Shown here piece by piece: positions 57,797-64,000 of a DNA stretch of 64,000 nucleotides (positions are counted from its first letter, which is position 1; each line of letters opens with the position of its first letter). Source of the stretch: Adiantum capillus-veneris (Eukaryota; Streptophyta; Polypodiopsida; Polypodiales; Pteridaceae); the NCBI GenBank assembly GCA_014529385.2, contig CM043969.1, forward strand, positions 32,344,446 to 32,408,445. Reading direction: 5' to 3'. The notes beneath the pieces were generated by a model, which saw only the letters and a program-made list of their open reading frames with translations, did no database searches and was not told where the DNA came from. Made by a program: the position numbers and the translations under genes.

Positions 57797-58655
57797 CCGA
57801 ACGTTTCTTTGTGGCATAGCCGGTTAGGACATATGTCCAAGAAGGGAATGGAAATCTTGTCTCGTTCTGGTTATTTGCCTGGCTTTTCATTTAATGATTT
57901 TGAATTCTGTGAACATTGTCTGTATGGTAAGCAAACACAGCAGCCACATAAGCATAGAAGCAGTAGAAGAGATACACAGTTGGCACTTGTTCATAGTGAT
58001 TTGTGTGGACCTATGCCTAACCTATCTCTAGGGGGAGCTTCTTACTTTATGACATTTATAGATGATTACTCGAGGAAAGTATGGGTTTACTTTCTCAAGC
58101 ACAAGGATGAAGCGTTTAGTGTTTTCAAAACGTTTGTGACACTTGTGGAGAATCAGAGTGGCAAGAAGCTTAAATGCTAAAGCTGTATCAACAACTGTTC
58201 ATCTCATAAATAGATCTCCTAGCAAGGTTTTGCAGAAGGATTTAGTGGCAGAGATGGTATGGTCAGGCAAGGTGCCCTCATACAAGCATCTCAGAGTCTT
58301 TGGCTATGAGGCATATACTCACGTTGCAAAGGAATTTAGGAACAAACTTGAGCCAAAGAGTACAAAGTGCATCTTTCTAGGCTATGGTAATTCTGGTGAG
58401 ATGGGGTACAGACTTTGGGATCCCGAATCCAGAAAGGTTGTCCGCAGCAATGATGTTCACTTTAATGAATCCAAATATCATTCTAAATCAGAGAGGGTTG
58501 AGGAGATTAGAAGAGTTGTCTTCCAAGAAGATGGACCTGCACGTGCAAAACAAAATGTCAGGGCTCAAGAGGAGCAAGGACAGGATAGAGTGGAACCACA
58601 GGTTGTAGCTGAGCCTGAGCCACCTATTGTGCGTAGATCTGGACGTGTCACATGA
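57797..58655 (+). pseudogene. copia integrase with catalytic-core deletion
   Basis: The zinc-binding region is intact (LWHSRLGHMSKKG, then CEHCLYGK). The first catalytic Asp is present in LVHSDLCGPM, followed by FIDDYSRKVWVYFLK. At about 58172 the sequence jumps from SGKKLK directly to VHLINRSPSKVL. This removes the part of the core with the second Asp (usually SDNGGE) and the Glu, and shifts the frame. The C-terminal region continues with FGYEAYTHV and KCIFLGYG to TGA at 58653-58655, probably from CGA. Integration activity is lost. Confidence 0.92.
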
Positions 58656-60262
58656 CCTCCTGATAGGTTTGTTCCATCTATGAACTATGTCATGTTGACT
58701 GATTGCAATGAGCCTTCATGTTACAAGGAAGCAGTGCAAATGAAGGACTTCAGGAATTGGCAATTGGCCATGCAATCAGAGATGACAGCTCTGCATAAAA
58801 ACAAGACATGGAAGCTAGTTAAATTACCACAGGGCAAAAAGGCTCTACCTTGTAAATGGGTTTACAGGTATAAGATCACCGCTCATGATAGTCAACCAAA
58901 GTACAAAGCAAGGCTTGTTGCCAAGGGCTTTAAGCAAGAACAAGGCATTGACTTTGATGAAGTCTTCTCTCCGGTGGTCAAGATGACTACATTGAGATGC
59001 TTTCTTGCATTGGTTGCCATATTAGATTTGGTGTTGCACCAAATAGATGTCAAGACAGCGTTCTTGCATGGTGATTTAGATGTGGAAATTTACATGCAGC
59101 AGCCAGAAGGGTTTGTTGAGAAAGGCAAGGAAGATTGGGTATGCCAGTTGTTAAAGAGTCTTTATGGCTTAAAACAATCACCGAGGGCATGGTACCATAA
59201 ATTCCACAAGTTTATGCTTTCTCAAGGCTACAAACGTAGTGAGTTCGATCACTGTCTATATACAAAGAAGGCTAAGGATGGTAGTTGGCTGATCCTTATT
59301 TTGTATGTGGATGACATGTTGATTGCTGGCAAGCACTTGGAAGAAATTTCAGCTTTGAAGTCAAAGATGGCAAAATTGTTTGACATGAAATACATGGGTG
59401 AGGCAAGTCATATACTTGGTATGCGCATTGAGAGAGACAGATCAAGAAGTTGATTTGGTTATCTCAAACAGAGTATATTGACAAGGTTTTGCAACGTTTC
59501 AATATGGAGAAGGGAAAGGCACTGAGTGTTCCATTGCCACCATATGTGAAACTTAGCAAACAAGATTGTCCTGTGTCTGAGGAAGAACATGCTGAAATGG
59601 ATAAGATTCCATATGCGTCTGCAGTGGGTAGTTTGATGTATGCAATGATTACTACTCGCCCAGACATTGCATTTGCAGTGGGAGTAGTAAGTCGATACAT
59701 GTCAAACCCAGGCAAGAAACATTGGGAGGCAGTGAAAGAAATATTGAGATACCTGAAAGCTACAAAGAGTATGCGTATATGCTATGGGAGTCAGGAGCTA
59801 AGTGTAAAGGGTTTTACAGACTCAGATTATGCAGGTGACTTAGACAACCGAAGGTCTACGTCAGGGTATGTCTTTACATTGGCTGGTGGAGCAGTATCAT
59901 GGCGTTCTAGATTACAAGATTGTCTTACTCAGTCTACTACAGAGGCTGAATATGTTGCAGCATGAGAGGCATGCAAAGAATCAATTTGGCTTAATCGACT
60001 AGTAACAGATTTGGGAATCAAAGAAGAGATGCCTATGTTATATTGTGATAGTCAAAGTGCTATACAATTGGCTCGCAATCCAGTTTATCACTCAAAGACA
60101 AAGCATGTGGATGTGAAGTATCATTTCATCAGGGAAATGCTCGAGGATAAGCAACTTCAGCTTGTCAAAGTTCACACCACAGAAAATCCTGTTGATCTAC
60201 TTACAAAAGGACTTCCCTCAGAGAGCTTTGCGCATTTTCGCAAGCAGTTAGGTGTAGGGTAG
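58656..60262 (+). pseudogene. copia reverse transcriptase and RNase H
   Basis: Positions 58680-59453 encode RT: WKLVKLPQGKKALPCKWVY, then KARLVAKGFKQEQGIDF, motif A DVKTAFLHGDL and the catalytic LYVDDMLIAG. A one-base frame change near 59445 leads to 59450-60262. That part holds PYASAVGSLMYAM and the RNase H residues Asp in FTDSDYAGD, Glu in STTEAEYVA and Asp in YCDSQSAIQL. A TGA at 59963-59965 interrupts RNase H. The frame ends at TAG 60260-60262. Confidence 0.94.
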
Positions 60263-60338
60263 TACATCACTTCTCTACATCTCTTGTATATTAGCTTGTA
60301 TAGTAGCTTCTCTCACACTTAAAGTACCACATTGGACT

Positions 60339-60351
60339 TTAAGTGGGAGGT
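60339..60351 (+). promoter_or_regulatory. Polypurine tract of the copia element
   Basis: TTAAGTGGGAGGT directly precedes the 3' LTR. This is the usual plus-strand primer of copia elements. Confidence 0.8.
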
Positions 60352-60543
60352 TGTTGGGGTATAAAGCCCAATGTGGTCGCCCAGGTAAGTGGGCGGGCCG
60401 CTAGGTATGTACACATATTCTTTTGTAAAAACCTAATAAGAACTCACTATGCTCTACACATTACAGTAGAGTGAGTTCACCATATCGTCATGCTCTTCTT
60501 CTCGCACTCTCTCTCGCGTCGCACTTCCGCTCGTACTCCTTCA
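60352..60543 (+). repeat. 3' LTR of the copia element
   Basis: 192 bp, the pair of 47425-47616. It is followed by the target duplication CAAAA. Confidence 0.96.
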
Positions 60544-60548
60544 CAAAA

Positions 60549-60956
60549 ACTATACATGCATAAGGGGATTATCAATTTGAAAAGTAAAATTTCCATGAAA
60601 AAGGGTACCTATCTAACAAAGATGGTACAAAAGGGTGTACTTATTCCTTACAGTATCATTATGTACATAACATTGAGCAACATATCATTATGGAGGGTTT
60701 TTTTTTTCCATGAAAAGCTTTGGGAATGTATTAGATAGAAACACGGTTACAAAATTCTGGGGGAGATTACAAAACCAGTGAGGTACCCGAAGGGTGATAC
60801 TGCTCGATGGAAACACTTTGATAGAAACAATTATGGAGGGTTTTGGTTTTGGTTTTGAAAACATAGAGTTGATTGTAAAGTAGACTTTTATTGGCCTCTC
60901 CATGTCTAATGTACAACGTTTCTTCTTCTTCTTCTTCTTCGTTACAAATAGTACAT
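60549..60956. other. Spacer between copia element and MITE
   Basis: No gene was recognised. A short (TTC)n run lies at 60921-60940. It may include downstream transcript sequence of the flotillin gene on the minus strand. Confidence 0.4.
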
Positions 60957-60965
60957 TAAAAATAA

Positions 60966-61430
60966 GGGAAAATTACCAAAATACCCCTCTAATTTGAGGA
61001 AATTCCCAAAATACCCTTGTATCTATTTTGGTTGGAATGTTCAATATTTTCTAATCTTCATTCATTTCTGACAATTGAGATCCGTTTTTGAGTGCTCAGC
61101 ATGTAATTTGTCACCAGTTACCATCGCAAAAAAGGCAATTATGTCTAAAAATAATGAAGCAATTCATCTCCAAAGCCTACGTAACCAACTCAAATTGTAG
61201 TTTTAGCATCTTGTACGATAGACAATCACTCTTCTTGTGAAGACCTACAAAAAAAATTATTTTTCGAGAAATTTAGTCTCACAACCAGGGGTATTTTGGG
61301 AATTTTGGAAAATTTGAAGGGCATTTTGGGAATTTATGACAAATTATCGGGGGCATTTTGGGAATTTTTGAAATTTGAGGGGTATTTTGGGAATTTCCTC
61401 AAATTAGAGGGGTATTTTGGTAATTTCCCC
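60966..61430. mobile_element. MITE with 9-bp target duplication (Mutator-type)
   Basis: The 465-bp element starts GGGAAAATTACCAAAATACC and ends with its near-perfect inverse GGTAATTTCCCC. Inverted repeats of about 50 bp can be followed. It is flanked by perfect 9-bp direct repeats TAAAAATAA (60957-60965 and 61431-61439). A 9-bp duplication and G-starting ends are the Mutator superfamily pattern. The right half is an array of diverged units containing GGGCATTTTGGGAATTT. It has no coding capacity. The related copy is at 45501-45942. Confidence 0.93.
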
Positions 61431-61466
61431 TAAAAATAAAAATAGTACAATCGTCCCGGCTTCAAG

Positions 61467-62933
61467 TTAAGGCAAAGTGGCAAGAAAAGGGGCTGGGTTT
61501 ACTCCGGTTTGGTCCTTCACCGTGGTTAGCAAAGGGGGGATGGTTCTGTATATCTGGGACATTTGCTCCAAAGCACTAGAGCCTGCCGTTGCAGATGATG
61601 ACATTGAACCCCCATGGGCTGTTGTATCCCATATGCTTATCTTTGGACTGAGCCCCTTGATGGCCTCTGCATTGATGCGCCCCATCTCTTGATACACCCC
61701 CCTGTCCAACAGCAAGAACTCGTGCACACTCTTGTATTCCCCATTCAGCTCCTTCATCAGCTTCCCCAACAGCACACTCTTCGCCTCTGCCATCGCTATG
61801 ATCCCCTCCGCCTCCTTTTGCGCCGCATACAGCTTCGCATCCGCCCTCTTGATGATCGCATACGCCTCTGCATCCGCAGTTTGGCGTTGCGCGTCCGCTC
61901 CCCGCTCGCTCTGGTATGTGATGGCATCGGCCTCGCGTTGCTGCTCAAAGAGCTTTGCATCGGCAGCGCGTTGGCGTTGAACCAGTGCTGCCTGTGCTTC
62001 TTGCAATGTGGTCTCATACTGAATGGTGGCCGGCACCACTTCATTCGCACGGAGACGCTCCAGTTCTGCTTGTGCCCGCCGGATTTCGAGCTCTCGCTGT
62101 AGCTCTGCATCTCGTATGGCAGCCACATTTGTGCTTTGTATCTTCGCAACCTCTACTTCTTGAGACCACAATGCAGACTTCTTGGCTAGCTCTGCATCTG
62201 CTTGAGCCATCTCAGCTTTCCTTGTGTTCTCAAAGATCTTGGTCTCGGCTTGAGTCTGAAGCTCTTGCTGCTTTGCAATCTGGGCCTGCTTGAGCGAGAA
62301 AACCTTGGTTTCGGCATCGACCCTTGCAGCGTTCTGCTGTGTAAGCCCTTGCCGCTCTTTGGCACCGACATCTCCTTTATACTTGGCCTCCGCGACCGCA
62401 ACCTTGGCACTATTGGCAGCCTCTTGCTGTGTTTTTTGGCCCAAGAAGGAGAAATACTCATGGCCAGGAACATCAACAAGCTGCTTGACGTTGGCATTAT
62501 AGATGAGTAGCCCAAACTCATTGAGCTCCAATTGCACCTTCTGGAAAACCTCATGCTTGAACTCTTTGGTGCCTTTGAAGATCTCCTCCATGGTCATGGC
62601 GGCAGAAAGGACGCGTGTCTCGCCTTCGATGATGCCCTTGACAAGGTCTTTGACATGGTTGGAGTGCTTGTCATGGGGAGCTACAAGGCGGGCGTATTTG
62701 ATGAGGGCGTCCTGGTTCTCGGCTTTGGGGCCGACGGTGAAGACGGCGGGGAGGACGAAGGGGAGCTTTTCAGCGCTCATGGCTTGGACATCGAAGGCAT
62801 AGTTGACGGGCATGAGGTCGATGATGGTGCAACTTTGGCCGGGGAGGATCCAGGCTTTCTTGGCGAGTTTGATGTCAGAGATGCCCACGCCAGTGATGGC
62901 CAGGAATTGGGAGGCGCCTGCTACCTTCCACAT
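61467..62933 (-). CDS. FLOT: Flotillin-like protein
   Basis: An intact 488-residue protein, a normal length for plant flotillins (about 470-490). The ATG at 62933 was chosen because MWKVAGASQFLAITGVGI matches the family start (M-F/Y-K-V-A-x-A-S-x-Y/F-L). The frame is open 41 codons further upstream, but those residues are not family-like. The SPFH/PHB domain spans residues about 1-190 (VQAMSAEKLPFVLPAVFTVG, GETRVLSAAMTMEEIF, VKQLVDVPGHEYFSFLGQKT). A long charged helix/coiled coil with Glu-Ala repeats follows (about 200-400). The C-terminus has KISIWDT and a Ser/Ala-rich tail. Flotillins are lipid-anchored scaffold proteins of plasma-membrane microdomains linked to endocytosis. GC content is far higher than in the neighbouring transposons. 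No intron is seen in the coding part. A MITE lies 36 bp behind the stop. Confidence 0.95.
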   Translation of the reverse strand: MWKVAGASQFLAITGVGISDIKLAKKAWILPGQSCTIIDLMPVNYAFDVQAMSAEKLPFVLPAVFTVGPKAENQDALIKYARLVAPHDKHSNHVKDLVKGIIEGETRVLSAAMTMEEIFKGTKEFKHEVFQKVQLELNEFGLLIYNANVKQLVDVPGHEYFSFLGQKTQQEAANSAKVAVAEAKYKGDVGAKERQGLTQQNAARVDAETKVFSLKQAQIAKQQELQTQAETKIFENTRKAEMAQADAELAKKSALWSQEVEVAKIQSTNVAAIRDAELQRELEIRRAQAELERLRANEVVPATIQYETTLQEAQAALVQRQRAADAKLFEQQREADAITYQSERGADAQRQTADAEAYAIIKRADAKLYAAQKEAEGIIAMAEAKSVLLGKLMKELNGEYKSVHEFLLLDRGVYQEMGRINAEAIKGLSPKISIWDTTAHGGSMSSSATAGSSALEQMSQIYRTIPPLLTTVKDQTGVNPAPFLATLP

Positions 62934-63056
62934 TGTGAGATATGGGACTGTGACTAGAGTGGGTGGGGGATCCTTAGAGGTGATATGATGAGCACGCAGG
63001 AGATGTAGCTTCTTTGGGATGTATACAGGAAGCCTAATTTTTATCCAATAAAACAC

Positions 63057-63549
63057 AGAGTACCTGAGCTAGCTGCTAGAGATTTCAGAATGCTCCATTG
63101 CTGAAGATTTCGTAAGCCTTTTGTACGTCAGGGCATATCCAGGAGTCGCGAGTCAAGTCCAGAGTTTCGGAGAGGATAACGCCTGCAAAGCGCGTTTCGA
63201 ACTTTCGGTTCTGGCTTTCAACGAAATTAACGAGGCGGTCATGCTCGCACGTTCTAGTGTTCATTGACTTTGACTTTGTGTATGCTTGAGCTCAGGACTC
63301 CGACTCAGGAGTCTGAGCTGCAAAGCCTGCTCCCTGCAGCTTGCAAGCATACACAAAGATGAGAAATGAGAAAATAAACCTACAATATGTCACTATGAGT
63401 GTGTGAGTGTGTGTGTGTGTATTAGCTCGCACGATTCGTTTACGGTGGGTCTCGTTTGCTCTTACCAACAGTACAATGGTAAGGCCTTTGGCAACGGCAT
63501 CGTCTCTGGTGGTGCTTAGACATGCCAACACTATCTACATATGCCTTAC

Positions 63550-63590
<41 letters not shown>

Positions 63591-64000
63591 TGCTTGATGC
63601 CTTTTTCTTTTGCCCGTAGAAGATGACGTCGTTTCTTCTTATCTATCTATTTGATTTGTAGCTTATTTCAACATACAAATTTCTATTTTGCTCTAGTTTT
63701 CTCTCTTTTCATGGACAATAATTCTCTCTCTCTCTCCTCCCCCCTCCCACCCCCCTCCCCCCTATAGTACAATGGCACCACCTCCGGTGGTGCTATGTGG
63801 CCATATGTGGAAGACGAAGACAGCTTCAGCAGGCGGGAATTGTCTCCTAGAATGTCGGACAGTAAAGCAGTCACACGACAGCAAGTATCAACAATTACTA
63901 CAGTAACTTCTAGAAGGCTATAAATAGGACCCATTATATATTGTCAGCTACAATCTCTTCGTGTGTAACTTCATCTTGTAATCATTACTGCAATTGTAAA
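63057..64000. other. Upstream region of flotillin, microsatellite, TE-like end
   Basis: It contains the presumed promoter and 5' UTR of the minus-strand flotillin gene; no unambiguous TATA box was assigned. A (GT) run lies at 63401-63420 and a (GA) tract at 63553-63588. A small hairpin GCACCACC-TCC-GGTGGTGC lies near 63775-63800. No further gene was recognised. Confidence 0.5.
63919..63927 (+). promoter_or_regulatory. Candidate TATA box at window end
   Basis: TATAAATAG on the plus strand is followed 40-60 nt later by TGTAACTTCATCTTGTAATC, a layout seen in plant LTR promoters. It may belong to an LTR or gene that continues beyond the window. The rest cannot be seen. Confidence 0.35.

Larger units (their letters stand above)
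47425..60543 (+). mobile_element. Ty1/copia retrotransposon, split by a CACTA element
   Basis: Identical-length LTRs (192 bp each) at 47425-47616 and 60352-60543 begin TGTTGGGGTATAAAGCC and end CTCCTTCA. A perfect 5-bp target duplication CAAAA flanks them (47420-47424, 60544-60548). Order gag, protease, integrase, RT, RNase H is that of Ty1/copia. Without the 7.76-kb CACTA insertion at 48986-56742 the element is about 5.4 kb, a normal length. The LTRs differ at 7 positions of 192 by my count, all transitions. Stops, a frameshift and an integrase deletion make it non-autonomous. Confidence 0.97.

Noticed and set aside
61614-62102. Plus-strand ORFs of 100-160 codons
   Set aside because: Shadows of the GC-rich flotillin gene on the opposite strand.

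Overview
This is nuclear DNA of a land plant. The evidence is spliced genes with GT-AG introns, a plant-type flotillin gene, plant LTR retrotransposons, a CACTA transposon, a MITE with Mutator-type ends, and abundant (GA/CT)n and (GT)n microsatellites. A Penelope-like fragment and the divergent Tat-like Ty3 elements hint at a non-flowering vascular plant such as a fern, lycophyte or conifer. That is a guess, not a demonstration. Only one clear host gene is present, a flotillin-like gene at 61467-62933 on the minus strand. Most of the rest is transposon sequence.

Layout. 480-5155: 5'-truncated, decayed Ty3/gypsy on the minus strand. 8569-10002: a 1.4-kb near-perfect inverted repeat whose tip holds two tandem copies of a 65-bp palindrome. 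11333-14684: a decayed multi-exon gene of unknown family on the minus strand, mostly with phase-0 introns. 17171-29328: a complete-structure Tat-like Ty3/gypsy element on the minus strand with 2.6-kb LTRs and four small ORF blocks between the 5' LTR and gag. 31113-39860: a second Tat-like element on the plus strand with 1.15-kb LTRs. It carries one of the same pre-gag ORFs and lies inside a dispersed repeat family. About 40470-40905: Penelope-like fragment. 41225-42105: internally deleted Ty3 fragment. 43279-45240: 5'-truncated LINE. 47425-60543: Ty1/copia element with 192-bp LTRs and a perfect 5-bp target duplication, split in gag by a 7.76-kb CACTA element (48986-56742) that encodes a six-exon TNP2-type transposase and a second protein. 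60966-61430: a MITE with 9-bp target duplications, just downstream of the flotillin stop codon.

How the parts relate. The three full-length LTR elements all carry nonsense codons or frameshifts and probably cannot move by themselves. The nesting gives an order: the copia element landed first, then CACTA inserted into it, and removing CACTA plus one AAA duplication restores the gag frame. The strongest leads are the conserved short ORF (about 70 codons) before gag in both Tat-like elements, a paralogous pair of F-box-like ORF blocks beside it, and an approximately 80-nt leader segment shared by the Ty3 element at 31113 and the unrelated Ty1/copia element. No tRNA, rRNA or CRISPR array was recognised.
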